Source: M3007 sp964539805 (GTDB lineage: Bacteria > Bacteroidota > Bacteroidia > Chitinophagales > Saprospiraceae). Taken from it: DNA of 64,000 nucleotides. Below the pieces are notes generated by a model. That model saw only the letters and a program-made list of their open reading frames with translations. It was not told the origin of the DNA and did not search any database. This document shows positions 8,382 to 16,681 of the stretch, piece by piece. The stretch lies in the NCBI GenBank assembly GCA_964539805.1, contig CAZIKN010000013.1, positions 1-64,000 of the forward strand, read 5' to 3'. Both the position numbers and the translations under genes were made by a program. Each line of letters begins with the position of its first letter. The stretch's first letter is position 1.

Positions 8382-9425
8382 ATGAAAAAAACTACTCTAC
8401 ACCTGTTGTCGTTGTCCCTCATGCTGTTGTTGGCTTCAGCGACGTTTGCGCAGGACATTCATTTTTCTCAGTTCTACATGAGCCCGCTGAACCTCAATCC
8501 AGCAATGACGGGCGTCATGAATTGTAACCACCGCCTTGTGGCCAACTACCGCAATCAGTGGTCTTCAATCCTTAAGAACAACGCGTACAACACGTACTCG
8601 GCCTCTTATGACCAAAAAATCCCGGTCGGCCGATATGATTACTTCGGTGCAGGCGGTACCCTTTGGGGCGACAAAGCCGGTGCATCCGAGTTCGCAACCC
8701 TACAGGCTCGCCTTTCGGGTTCTTATGCCAAAAAAATGGGTGGCTATCGCCGCAAAGCCCACTATTTGGTATTGGGAGCAGACTTCGGTGTGAGCCAACG
8801 CAGCATCAACAGTGCCAACCTCCAGTGGCCCAGCCAGAACGACAATGGTCGTTTCAATGGCAATTTGCCGGGCGAACCCATTACAGACCCGAACTTCCTA
8901 TTTGTTGACCTCTCGGCGGGCGCTTTGTGGTTTAGTGTTATTGACCAGTACACCAATTTCTATTTTGGTGGTGCGGTAAGCCACTTGAATCGCGCAAATC
9001 AGTCGTTCGAGGATGCCAACATTCCGCTTTACAGCAAGTTCACCTTCCATGCGGGTGGTGAATTTATGACCTCACGCCGCTTTGGTCTTTTGCCAGGCGT
9101 AGTGACTTTCCTGCAAGGCCCATCTTTCCAGTTGAACGCTGGTACCTCGTTCAAGTTCCTGCTCGGCAACAGCCGCCGCTACAACCAAGCCTTCCAGTTT
9201 GGCCTCTGGGCACGTGTAGCCAATAAATTGGAACAAACCAAGCTGATGGATGCCCTTATCGTAAGCACACGCTTTGATTATGAGCAGTTTACCCTCGGTT
9301 TCAGCTATGACGTGAACACTTCATCGCTGCGTACGGCCTCCAACGGCAATGGCTCTTTTGAGTTCTCCCTGCTGTACAAAATCTGCGGCCCGGAACGCCG
9401 TGGCGTTTATTGCCCGAATTTCTAA
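8382..9425 (+). CDS. PorP/SprF family type IX secretion system membrane protein
   Basis: A signal peptide (MKKTTLHLLSLSLMLLLASA) is followed by DIHFSQFYMSPLNLNPAMTG, the diagnostic opening of PorP/SprF proteins, and then a series of beta strands to the C-terminus at residue 347. These outer-membrane proteins work with the T9SS; SprF supports export of SprB adhesin and PorP is required for gingipain secretion and binds PorE. It fits with the many T9SS cargo genes in the window. It is not next to the gldKLMN core genes, so it is probably one of several paralogues. A strong terminator follows 33 bp after the stop. Confidence 0.92.
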   Translation: MKKTTLHLLSLSLMLLLASATFAQDIHFSQFYMSPLNLNPAMTGVMNCNHRLVANYRNQWSSILKNNAYNTYSASYDQKIPVGRYDYFGAGGTLWGDKAGASEFATLQARLSGSYAKKMGGYRRKAHYLVLGADFGVSQRSINSANLQWPSQNDNGRFNGNLPGEPITDPNFLFVDLSAGALWFSVIDQYTNFYFGGAVSHLNRANQSFEDANIPLYSKFTFHAGGEFMTSRRFGLLPGVVTFLQGPSFQLNAGTSFKFLLGNSRRYNQAFQFGLWARVANKLEQTKLMDALIVSTRFDYEQFTLGFSYDVNTSSLRTASNGNGSFEFSLLYKICGPERRGVYCPNF

Positions 9426-9458
9426 GCAATATACTATCTGCCCAAAAGGCGATAACAA

Positions 9459-9497
9459 AAAAAAGCCCTCTTGCCTCGTCGGCGAGAGGGCTTTTTT
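9459..9497 (+). terminator. Rho-independent terminator
   Basis: A 17-bp stem (9459-9475 with 9481-9497, one G.T pair) closed by TCGTC, with A-run and T-run on the two sides. It ends the PorP/SprF transcript. Confidence 0.9.
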
Positions 9498-9656
9498 CTT
9501 GGTGCTTGGAATAAAAATGGTCAAAACTTGGGAAAAATCCGGTTTTTGTTGAAATTTGCACGGCCTCAAAACCCATTTTTTTATTTAAGTCATTCAAAAT
9601 GAAATGACTGTATCTTTCGTTAATACGGTCAATTACATTACAAAACCGAAAAAGTT

Positions 9657-10136
9657 ATGTTTGGAAATAGCAAAAGTGCAGAAGAGCCCAAAAAAACCAG
9701 CGCCACACCCGGTTCCACATCCGGCGCTATCAATGCCTTAGTCAAGGGTACTTCCGTGGAAGGTTCCCTTCGCTGTGAAAACGATCTGCGGATAGACGGC
9801 ACACATAAAGGAAAAATAAACTGTCAGGCAAAAATAATTATTGGCCCCTCCGGTTTCGTGGATGGCGAGATCAAATGCCAGAACGCCGTGATTGAAGGCC
9901 GCTTCAAAGGCATATTGCAAGTAAGCGACCTGCTCAACGTGCGCGAAACCGCCGAAGTAGATGGCGAAATCACCACCAACAAATTATTGGTGCAAAGCGG
10001 GGCAAAATTCAACGTGGCCTGCCACATGGAAGTTGCCGGTGCGAATGGCGTTGCCAAAAACGTTGACCTCAAATCCAACCAATCCGGTAATGCAGCCCGA
10101 GAAGTCGCCACAGGAAAAGCGGATGTCCGCAATTAA
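9657..10136 (+). CDS. Bactofilin
   Basis: A 159-residue polymer-forming cytoskeletal protein. After a disordered N-terminus, residues from about 25 read INALVKGTSVEGSLRCENDL then RIDGTHKGKI, the start of the bactofilin right-handed beta-helix, with G-E/D-I turns repeating to about residue 125. Bactofilins self-assemble without nucleotides and act as scaffolds for cell-wall enzymes, stalks or shape. It overlaps the downstream AtpZ gene by 14 bp; bactofilin next to atpZ is a common arrangement in Bacteroidota. Confidence 0.93.
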   Translation: MFGNSKSAEEPKKTSATPGSTSGAINALVKGTSVEGSLRCENDLRIDGTHKGKINCQAKIIIGPSGFVDGEIKCQNAVIEGRFKGILQVSDLLNVRETAEVDGEITTNKLLVQSGAKFNVACHMEVAGANGVAKNVDLKSNQSGNAAREVATGKADVRN

Positions 10137-10320
10137 AGCCACCGCCAAATACGGCGGCATGGCTTTCCAATTGCTGGGTGCCTGTATCGCTGGTATGTAC
10201 ATAGGCCGCTGGCTTGATGCCAGCTTAGCGGTTGCTCGCCCCACATGGACGGTCTTTTTGACCGTCTTTTTTATGCTCGCTGCCCTCTATTCACTGTATC
10301 GGCAATTGCTGAAGGATTAG
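10123..10320 (+). CDS. AtpZ/AtpI family protein
   Basis: A 65-residue inner-membrane protein starting MSAIKATAKYGGMAFQLLGA, with two transmembrane helices (about 12-30 and 40-58) joined by a short loop containing GRWLDASL. This is the AtpZ/AtpI pattern, small proteins that accompany F1Fo ATP synthase operons and are implicated in Mg2+ supply or c-ring assembly. The ATG at 10123 overlaps the bactofilin end. A longer frame that opens at 9961 is only the bactofilin shadow. The atp genes that often follow are absent; a DUF1573 gene comes next. Confidence 0.82.
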   Translation: MSAIKATAKYGGMAFQLLGACIAGMYIGRWLDASLAVARPTWTVFLTVFFMLAALYSLYRQLLKD

Positions 10321-10355
10321 GTAGCACATTAGCCAATTAGCACATTGTTCTTACC

Positions 10356-10763
10356 GTGATCAACACCTTACTCTTTTTACTACTTTTTGTCGGCAACCCT
10401 GTCGCCCCAAGCGGACAACAACACGGCCCCATGGAGATATACGCTGACGGGGACAGCCTCATCGCCTGGCAAACAGAACAAGACCATGATTTTGGGGAAA
10501 TACCACGGGGCAAACCCGTACTATTCGTTTTTACTTTTAAAAACACCGATTCCGCCCCCATCAGCATCGAAACCGTGCGTACTACCTGCGGCTGCACCGC
10601 CGCCGAATGGACACAAGATGCTATCCTGCCCGGCGAAACAGGCCAAATCTCCATCGAGTACGATGCCTATAAGTCCGGTGCCTTCCGCAAAAAAATCAAG
10701 GTGTTTTTTGATCGCCAGAAAAAAGGCGAAACGCTTTGGATTAGGGGCGAAGTGGAGGGGTGA
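10356..10763 (+). CDS. DUF1573 domain protein
   Basis: A 135-residue exported protein with a GTG start, an N-terminal hydrophobic stretch (MINTLLFLLLFVG) and a DUF1573 immunoglobulin-like domain: HDFGEIPRGKPVLFVFTFKN, then VRTTCGCTAAEW with the characteristic T-x-C-G-C-T. DUF1573 proteins are very common in Bacteroidota, usually periplasmic, with no settled function. It lies 35 bp after atpZ and is followed 7 bp later by a perfect palindromic repeat that may act as its transcript end. Confidence 0.8.
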   Translation: MINTLLFLLLFVGNPVAPSGQQHGPMEIYADGDSLIAWQTEQDHDFGEIPRGKPVLFVFTFKNTDSAPISIETVRTTCGCTAAEWTQDAILPGETGQISIEYDAYKSGAFRKKIKVFFDRQKKGETLWIRGEVEG

Positions 10764-10770
10764 TGCTTTG

Positions 10771-10866
10771 TTGTTGATTTGACTTTTTGTTGATTTGTTG
10801 ATTTGAGGCGAAGCGTACACGCTACGAGGGTCAAATCAACAAATCAACAAAAAGTCAAATCAACAA
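10771..10866. repeat. Palindromic repeat family, copy 2 (36-bp perfect arms)
   Basis: The arms 10771-10806 and 10831-10866 are perfect inverted repeats of 36 bp, built from TTGATTTG and ACTTTTTG blocks. The 24-nt centre (10807-10830) contains GCGAAGCGTACACGCTACG, itself partly palindromic. It lies between the convergent ends of the DUF1573 gene and the T9SS protein gene. Confidence 0.9.
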
Positions 10867-10871
10867 AATAA

Positions 10872-12425
10872 TCACCTGCTCACCACAAATTGCCTTGCCA
10901 CCATCACCTGCCCGCCTTCGCTGTATTGAAGCACATAATTGCCTGACGGATAACTGCTTACATCAAAAACAGTGCTCATGTCATTTACTACAGCGGCCCA
11001 GTCCTGTATCGTGCGGCCCTGCATATCCACAATGCGGAAGCGGCCTTTTAAGAACTCATGGCCGGCATGGTGCACCACGATGTACTCCGAGGCCGGATTG
11101 GGATACACCGTGATGTTGTCCTCCAATGTGGGCGTATACTCCGTGCCCACCAGATGACAGCCCGGGCTGAGGCAGCCATAGTCGTCCACGCGGACGAGCC
11201 AGCCCTGTTGTAGTGGCTCGTTGGGCACGTTACGGGTGATCTCGCCACAGAGCCAGTAGCCGCTGTTGGGGGCGGCGGCGAAGTCGTGTGTGGTGTGGAA
11301 ATAACCATTAGCTGTTGTGTCCGAATAAAAAGAGAGGGTACGCTTCCATACTATCTTACCCTCTTTGTCAACTTTAGTGATCAGACCCAAAAAACCGATC
11401 CAACTTACCCCTATCTCTCCCGCTGCCACATATCCACCGCCATCGTTAGCCCTCACCATACGAACATTTTGACCTGTAGAAGTTAAGTCGCCAAAGTGAA
11501 TACGCGTTTCCCAGGCTAATGAATAATCAGGGTTTAGTTTAAAAACAGTTGGATAATTCCACAAGTCCGCATACATTGGGTTGCTCATGGGTATTTCTTC
11601 CGTAATGGCCGATGCGCCTATGATACTGCCGTCAGGTTCTATGAGCATATCATATACGGACCAGCCCCGCCACTTGGGCAGGTCTTCTTCGGGCCATTTG
11701 ATGTATTGTAGCGCGTTTTCGCCCGTACTGTCCAACTGAATGATCTGTTTGCGGGATATAATGTCTTTTTCTATAGATTGCCTACTCTCCCAGCCTCCGA
11801 GCAATATATTGTTTTTGGTGTCAACTGCCATAGAATAGTTTGTCTCGTACAATTGAGTAGTTCCGTAAGCTTTTGACAATTTCATATTAAAATCTGCATC
11901 AAGCTTGGCAAACAAGGTATTTTCCTTGGTCACATTGGTAAGGTTGCCGGATACAGCATACTCACCATTAGATAATAGCTGTACAGAGGAAACATAGATA
12001 AAAGGGTGGGCAGGATATAGTGGACTCAAAAACTCTTTATATCTAAGGATTTGCCCATCCGAATCAAGCTCAATAATAAACCCTTTTCTAAGGCTATCTT
12101 TTGCTATTCCACCAAAAACAAAATTTCCATGATTGTTGAGCAGGATTTTGCTTGAGAACGCATCAATCTCTTTATTGGGTGTCAGTATTTCTTCTAAATG
12201 ATAGATATCTCCACTTGAATCAGCCTTTGCCCAAAAAATTCCATCCTCAAATTTATCATTTATCATTTCACCTTTGAGGTAAATGCAGCTATCTGTAGGA
12301 AAAATCCCAGTAAAAACTGTTGATAAATAGCCCAAAGAAGTACGTTGATTGACATAAGGAAACTGGGCATTCATTTGATTGAAAAAAAACAAAAAAATAG
12401 CACGTATAAAGACTTTTTTGTACAT
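10872..12425 (-). CDS. Secreted T9SS type A sorting-domain protein
   Basis: About 517 residues. The ORF opens far upstream at 12620 inside a repeat, but the ATG at 12425 starts a signal peptide (MYKKVFIRAIFLFFFNQMNA); a start at 12437 is also possible. The body shows repeated short units such as NNHGNFVFGGIAKDS, LSNGEYAVSGNLTN and DGGGYVAAGEIGVSW, each about 50-70 residues apart, which suggests a beta-propeller. The tail DNITVYPNPASEYIVVHHAG to ARQFVVSR is a T9SS sorting domain. Substrate or ligand unknown. It is enclosed by two copies of the palindromic repeat, one just beyond the stop and one upstream of the start. Confidence 0.85.
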   Translation of the reverse strand: MYKKVFIRAIFLFFFNQMNAQFPYVNQRTSLGYLSTVFTGIFPTDSCIYLKGEMINDKFEDGIFWAKADSSGDIYHLEEILTPNKEIDAFSSKILLNNHGNFVFGGIAKDSLRKGFIIELDSDGQILRYKEFLSPLYPAHPFIYVSSVQLLSNGEYAVSGNLTNVTKENTLFAKLDADFNMKLSKAYGTTQLYETNYSMAVDTKNNILLGGWESRQSIEKDIISRKQIIQLDSTGENALQYIKWPEEDLPKWRGWSVYDMLIEPDGSIIGASAITEEIPMSNPMYADLWNYPTVFKLNPDYSLAWETRIHFGDLTSTGQNVRMVRANDGGGYVAAGEIGVSWIGFLGLITKVDKEGKIVWKRTLSFYSDTTANGYFHTTHDFAAAPNSGYWLCGEITRNVPNEPLQQGWLVRVDDYGCLSPGCHLVGTEYTPTLEDNITVYPNPASEYIVVHHAGHEFLKGRFRIVDMQGRTIQDWAAVVNDMSTVFDVSSYPSGNYVLQYSEGGQVMVARQFVVSR

Positions 12426-12529
12426 AGTCGGTAACATTTTATCGTGTGAATAAAAAAGCCATGCAAGCAGTTGTGTAATGAGGAACTCAGAACAAAACTT
12501 GCTTGCATGTAAAGTTGTCTGACGACCGC

Positions 12530-12576
12530 GAGCGGATCGTCCGACAATCTGGGTGGCTTGGTCGGACGATCCGCTC
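12530..12576. terminator. Hairpin with 16-bp perfect stem
   Basis: 12530-12545 pairs perfectly with 12561-12576 (GAGCGGATCGTCCGAC and its complement) around 15 nt. It lies between two leftward genes, downstream of the radical SAM gene and upstream of the T9SS protein. No T-run follows on the minus strand, so termination is only a possibility. Confidence 0.5.
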
Positions 12577-12580
12577 CTTA

Positions 12581-12650
12581 TTGTTGATTTGACCCGCGTA
12601 GCGTGTACGCTTCGCCTCAAATCAACAAATCAACAAAAAGTCAAATCAAC
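12581..12650. repeat. Palindromic repeat family, copy 3 (inverted centre)
   Basis: A 12-bp left arm (12581-12592), a 24-nt centre (12593-12616) and a 34-bp right arm (12617-12650) identical to the right arm of copy 2. The centre is the reverse complement of the copy 2 centre with one mismatch, so the element occurs in both orientations. Confidence 0.88.
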
Positions 12651-12658
12651 ACATCAGC

Positions 12659-13735
12659 TCACCACAAACTCAACTGGGGCGATTTGTGCTTTTGGTGCAG
12701 ATCAAGGTTGTAAGCGGGCATTTTACGCCCTTGCAGGTATTTATCCTTGGCCAAACGGAATTGTGCGTGTATGATCTCGGCTATTTTGCCTTCACCGCGC
12801 ATACGCGTGCCCGGGCGATGGTCATGAAGATGGCCGCCATGGGTTTCCCGGATTTTGTTTAGCACTTTTTCGGCGCGGTCGGGCATGGTTTTGCGCAGCC
12901 AATCTTCAAAAATAGCGGCCACATCGCCATTGAGGCGAACAAGGGTATGGCCCACGCCTAATGCACCGCGTTCGGACACGGCTTTTACCAATTCAAATAT
13001 TTCATGTTCGTTGAGTCCCGGGATGATGGGGGCCATCATTACAAAAACGGGTATGCCTGCTTCACTCAGCGTTTCCACGGTTTTGAGGCGCTGCTTTACG
13101 GTGGCGGTGCGCGGCTCCAAAAATTGGCGCAACTCCTCCTGCAAGGTGGTGATGCTAATGGCCACGTGTACCAATTGGTCGGCAGCCAAAGCCCGCAACA
13201 GGTCCAAATCCCGCAAAATAAGACTGTTTTTGGTGATAAGGCTTACCGGGTGGCGGTATTTCAGAAAAACTTCCAGGCAGGCGCGGGTGATGCGGAATTG
13301 GCGTTCGGCGGGCTGATAAACATCTGTGTTGCCTGCAAACATGATGGGCGTGGCTTCCCAGTTTTTCTTTTTCAGGGCCTGTTCCAGCAAGTCGGCGGCG
13401 TTGCGCTTGATCAGGATTTTTTGTTCAAAATCAAGCCCGGCGCTGAAGCCCCAGTAAGGATGGGTATTGCGAGCATAACAATAGATACAACCATGCTCAC
13501 AGCCTTGATATGGATTCATGCCCCAAGCCAAGGGGATGTCTTCACTGACGACTTTGTTTAGGATGGTTTTGGGGTGGGTTTCCAAGTATTGCGTTTTCAG
13601 GTCTGCTTCTTCCCAATCAGAAGCCACCAGGGCCCAATCCAGCGGCTGCTCGTCGCGAATGGTTTTTTCATAAGGCGAAGCGGGGTTGAACTGTGCCCCG
13701 CGCCCGCGCAGAAAGGGCGTTTCTTCGTTTTTCAC
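12659..13735 (-). CDS. PA0069 family radical SAM protein
   Basis: A 358-residue radical SAM enzyme related to spore photoproduct lyase-like proteins. The cluster motif is in YQGCEHGCIYCYARN (Cys 79, 83 and 86, CxxxCxxC). Other family marks are the opening GRGAQFNPASPY, GNTDVYQPAE and the C-terminal HDHRPGTRMRG. The reaction of this family is unknown. The GTG start overlaps the TGA stop of paaB (GTGA at 13732-13735), so the two are translationally coupled. The stop lies 9 bp from copy 3 of the palindromic repeat. Confidence 0.88.
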   Translation of the reverse strand: MKNEETPFLRGRGAQFNPASPYEKTIRDEQPLDWALVASDWEEADLKTQYLETHPKTILNKVVSEDIPLAWGMNPYQGCEHGCIYCYARNTHPYWGFSAGLDFEQKILIKRNAADLLEQALKKKNWEATPIMFAGNTDVYQPAERQFRITRACLEVFLKYRHPVSLITKNSLILRDLDLLRALAADQLVHVAISITTLQEELRQFLEPRTATVKQRLKTVETLSEAGIPVFVMMAPIIPGLNEHEIFELVKAVSERGALGVGHTLVRLNGDVAAIFEDWLRKTMPDRAEKVLNKIRETHGGHLHDHRPGTRMRGEGKIAEIIHAQFRLAKDKYLQGRKMPAYNLDLHQKHKSPQLSLW

Positions 13736-14010
13736 ATGTGTTTTACGGCGTCTGGCAGGTGATAAAACGTAGGGTGACGATAAATTTTATCGTTTGCCGG
13801 ATCAAAAAATGCTTCCTGATCTTCGGTGGAGGCGTGGATATGTGCGGATTCTACGACCCAGATGCTGATGCCTTCGTTGCGGCGACAATACACATCCCGG
13901 GCATTTTCAAGGGCCATTTGCGCATCCGAGGCATGCAGGCTGCCCACATGTTTGTGGTTTAGTCCTTGCTTGGAGCGGATAAATACTTCCCAAAGAGGCC
14001 AGTCTTTCAT
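13732..14010 (-). CDS. paaB: PaaB-like protein (phenylacetyl-CoA epoxidase subunit B family)
   Basis: 92 residues, close to the usual PaaB length of about 95. It reads MKDWPLWEVFIRSKQGLNHK, HVGSLHASDAQMALENARD, GISIWVVESAHI and ends FFDPANDKIYRHPTF...DAVKHM, matching enterobacterial PaaB nearly block for block. PaaB is a non-catalytic structural subunit of the PaaABCDE mono-oxygenase that epoxidises phenylacetyl-CoA. None of the other subunits is encoded nearby, so this is an orphan. The frame opens earlier (14112) through a tandem repeat, but homology starts at the ATG at 14010. It is coupled to the radical SAM gene by a 4-bp overlap. Confidence 0.85.
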   Translation of the reverse strand: MKDWPLWEVFIRSKQGLNHKHVGSLHASDAQMALENARDVYCRRNEGISIWVVESAHIHASTEDQEAFFDPANDKIYRHPTFYHLPDAVKHM

Positions 14011-14066
14011 GAGTGATGAATGATGAGTGATGAATGATGAGTGATGAATGATGAGTGATGAATGAT
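14011..14066. repeat. 14-bp tandem repeat
   Basis: Four exact copies of GAGTGATGAATGAT directly upstream of the paaB start codon, in the space between it and the metalloprotease stop. Copy-number change would alter the paaB leader. Confidence 0.9.
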
Positions 14067-14101
14067 GGGGTATTGGGGGCTGCAAGATACGATTGGCCAG
14101 T

Positions 14102-15685
14102 TCAATGGACATAATATTTTACCATTTCAAGCACCCTGCCTCTTTCATCTACCTTCAAAATAGCGCGATCGCGTTCTGATTTGAGGTAAAACCCGTTTTT
14201 TGCGGTGATAACGTTATGGTAAACCGCTTGGGAGAAGTTTTTCCAATCGGCCAGAATGGAGGCATCCGCAGCGCTTTTATTGACAAAGCGTATCATGCTG
14301 AACAGATTGCCTTGGTCATTGGAGAACACCATTGTTTTGGCGTTCTGGCTTTCTTTAGTCCCCAATTTGACCCGGGTTTTTTCATCCATCAGTATGTTTT
14401 TAAGATCGGAGCTCCTGCCCAGTTCCATGCGGGCGATGAGGGCTCGGAAAGTCTCGGGAAGGGGAAGGCTGTTCGTCGGAATGTCATCGGATTCCCCTTT
14501 CATGACGTTTTGGTTCAGTTTGGCATAGGCGGCTGGCAACAATTGGCCATTGGTGCGTATGCGCTCAAAAATGGCTGTTGCCTCAGTTTTTTTGCTTCCT
14601 CCTGACCAAAGTGCCAAAGTTATGGCATGGGCAATTTCTATCATTTCCGCCTCCTGTTTTGCCTTTTTTTGTTTGTTTTTAAGGGTTTTGGCTAAATGGG
14701 TATCATAATATCGTTTGGCTGACTCTGGTCTGTTCAACATATTCAGGGCGCACACGGTATTCAGGTGTGCCGCTGTGAAATTGGGATCAATTCGGGTGGC
14801 ATCACCAAAATATTTGATGGCTTTTTCCAAAAAATAGACGCGCAAGGGAGCCTGTACCGGATCAATGACCTCCTGGCCTCTGGTACTGGCATTCAAGCTG
14901 AGTTTGTTGTACCAATCCGCCTCAAAGGGATATACAAATTTGTCCGTATCCGGATCCCAAAAACGTTGGGCGTTTAGCGCGGCTGCCAGGCCCAAATTGT
15001 TGTATATTTCTATGCCCTGGTAATATTGCAGGATATACTCATAACCTGTGATGGCCAAGTTGGTTTCGCCTGCGGCCAACAGGTAGTTACAGGCTTCAAA
15101 GGTGTGGATCAAATTGCCTACAATATCTAACACTTCCTGGCCCGACATTTTGCGCTCGGCGAGGGAGGGATAGCCCTGTAACTGCTTGTTTTTGAGGTCA
15201 TAAGAGTTATATACGCGATCAATAATATTGGGTACGGCGCGGATGACCTCATAACCAGCCAACCAGGCATTAAAAATACCTTGAATATCGGCTGTTTTTT
15301 CCAATCGGAGTTCAGCGCGGTACAAGCGGTCGTATGCTAAAAAATTGGTTTTTAGTCTTTTGCCTTTTATTTCACCTTGAAAAGCGTGTACTAATTCGTG
15401 CCCGATGATATAAGCCAGAGCGGCAAGGGAGTCACGGCCCAATTCGCGGCAAAGTTGATAGGCTTTTTGGTCCATAACTATGGTATTGTCCCAGGGGTAG
15501 TAGGCGGCGACCTTGGTGTTTTCTTTACTGATGCGCAGTTTGGGTTTTTTTATGTTGTAGTTGCCATTGGTGCGGTACAGTTTATCCAACACGGCCTGTG
15601 CCACGGCCTGCGGGGTTTCAGCCTTGTTTGGGGCGCACAGATACAGGCTATAAAAAAGGGCTAAAAGAAATGATTTTATCGGCAT
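14102..15685 (-). CDS. Exported HExxH metalloprotease-like protein with TPR-type region
   Basis: 527 residues. A short hydrophobic N-terminus (MPIKSFLLALFYSLYL) suggests export. IIGHELVHAFQGE supplies the zinc motif (His 96, Glu 97, His 100) and RLEKTADIQG about 30 residues later gives the third ligand, Glu 129, with the ExxAD arrangement of M48-type gluzincins. From about residue 180 the protein is helical and TPR-like (ITGYEYILQYYQGIEIYNNL, FLEKAIKYFGDATRIDPNFT). It is not a standard M48 protein, and no membrane helices typical of HtpX are seen. It follows the TPR/anti-sigma-like gene by only 4 bp, so both are almost certainly in one transcript. Role inferred: envelope protease. Confidence 0.75.
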   Translation of the reverse strand: MPIKSFLLALFYSLYLCAPNKAETPQAVAQAVLDKLYRTNGNYNIKKPKLRISKENTKVAAYYPWDNTIVMDQKAYQLCRELGRDSLAALAYIIGHELVHAFQGEIKGKRLKTNFLAYDRLYRAELRLEKTADIQGIFNAWLAGYEVIRAVPNIIDRVYNSYDLKNKQLQGYPSLAERKMSGQEVLDIVGNLIHTFEACNYLLAAGETNLAITGYEYILQYYQGIEIYNNLGLAAALNAQRFWDPDTDKFVYPFEADWYNKLSLNASTRGQEVIDPVQAPLRVYFLEKAIKYFGDATRIDPNFTAAHLNTVCALNMLNRPESAKRYYDTHLAKTLKNKQKKAKQEAEMIEIAHAITLALWSGGSKKTEATAIFERIRTNGQLLPAAYAKLNQNVMKGESDDIPTNSLPLPETFRALIARMELGRSSDLKNILMDEKTRVKLGTKESQNAKTMVFSNDQGNLFSMIRFVNKSAADASILADWKNFSQAVYHNVITAKNGFYLKSERDRAILKVDERGRVLEMVKYYVH

Positions 15686-15689
15686 GATT

Positions 15690-16505
15690 TTATTTCAACA
15701 ATTGCTCTCGTACGGCCTTGGCCGCCCGATGGTTGGGGTTGTCTAAGTCGTTTTCGATTTTCAAAAACGTTGATTTGGCGTCCTCTAAGCCATTTTCTAC
15801 TTTTAGGTAGCAGAGGGCTATATTCCAGAGGGCATCATTTCTCAGATCAGAAGCATCCGTCCTGCTAACGGGCAGTAAACATTCAATGGCTTTGGCATAT
15901 CTGCTTTCGTTCATGTGCGACATGCCGATGTAGTATTGGGCCAACATATCCTCTTTATGGTTTTCCTGATAAGCAGTCAGTAGTTTGAGGGCCTCGCTGT
16001 ACTGCCCGTTTTCGTAAAGGACAAGTGCCTGCCTGAGGCTGTCAGTGCTTCCTTCGCCCGCAAAGCCCATGGATTCCAACTGGGCAATTATTTGTTTGGT
16101 TCGGGCCCGTTCTTGTTGGGGCTGATGGTATTGCGCAAAGAGTTGATCAGGGGTAACTGCTGCATTGGGTTTAAGCAGCCAAACAACTGCTGCAATGGCC
16201 ACAAGAGCCGCTGCGATAGCCATTACTTTCTTCATAACATTGGAACGTTTAATGATGAGTGATGGTGATTGATCGGAGCTTTGGAAGAATCCCTCGGTTT
16301 TTAGTTGTTGGTGCACGGATTGTATGGTCGCTTTTACATTATCCTCGGCTTTCTTTTCAATGCCCCCAATAAGAAACTGCTCTAATTTAACAGCCTGACG
16401 CAATGCTGCATTTTTGTTGAGATCAGCTTCAAAGGCGGCTTTTTCTGCGGCATTCATAGTGCCGTCAAGATAGCGGTGTATAGTATCAAAGTATTCTTCT
16501 TGCAT
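15690..16505 (-). CDS. Anti-sigma-like membrane protein with periplasmic TPR domain
   Basis: 271 residues. Residues 1-90 are cytoplasmic and open EEYFDTIHRYLDGTMNAAEK, a pattern found at the N-terminus of many Bacteroidota membrane regulators next to ECF sigma factors. A single transmembrane helix covers about 92-111 (MKKVMAIAAALVAIAAVVWL). Residues 150-271 form TPR-type repeats (ALVLYENGQYSEALKLLTAY, MSHMNESRYAKAIECLLPV, ALWNIALCYLKVENGLEDAK). The position between an ECF sigma factor and a metalloprotease, and the topology, suggest it could hold the sigma factor and sense something outside; this is an inference. No zinc-finger (HxxxCxxC) is visible. Confidence 0.7.
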   Translation of the reverse strand: MQEEYFDTIHRYLDGTMNAAEKAAFEADLNKNAALRQAVKLEQFLIGGIEKKAEDNVKATIQSVHQQLKTEGFFQSSDQSPSLIIKRSNVMKKVMAIAAALVAIAAVVWLLKPNAAVTPDQLFAQYHQPQQERARTKQIIAQLESMGFAGEGSTDSLRQALVLYENGQYSEALKLLTAYQENHKEDMLAQYYIGMSHMNESRYAKAIECLLPVSRTDASDLRNDALWNIALCYLKVENGLEDAKSTFLKIENDLDNPNHRAAKAVREQLLK

Positions 16506-16562
16506 GAGTGGTGATTTATGGCGGGTGGCTGATTCTTGGGTTGATTATTTCTATACCAGAAT

Positions 16563-16620
16563 TTAAGTGATTTTGAAGATTACCAGGATTGATTTACCTG
16601 ATTTTTAAAGATTTACAGAC
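16563..16620. repeat. Short dispersed repeat, copy B
   Basis: Similar to 4181-4245 in sequence and orientation (GATTACCAGGATT, CCTGATTTTTAAAGATTT). It lies 62 bp beyond the stop codon of the leftward sigma-factor gene. Confidence 0.5.
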
Positions 16621-16681
16621 GCGAGTGATTCAAAACCACTTTGTGTCAGCTATATATACTATCTATCCATTCATTATCCTA

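Noticed and set aside
12438..12620. N-terminal extension of the T9SS protein frame
   Set aside because: The extension is encoded by the palindromic repeat and the 16-bp hairpin; the signal peptide starts at 12425.
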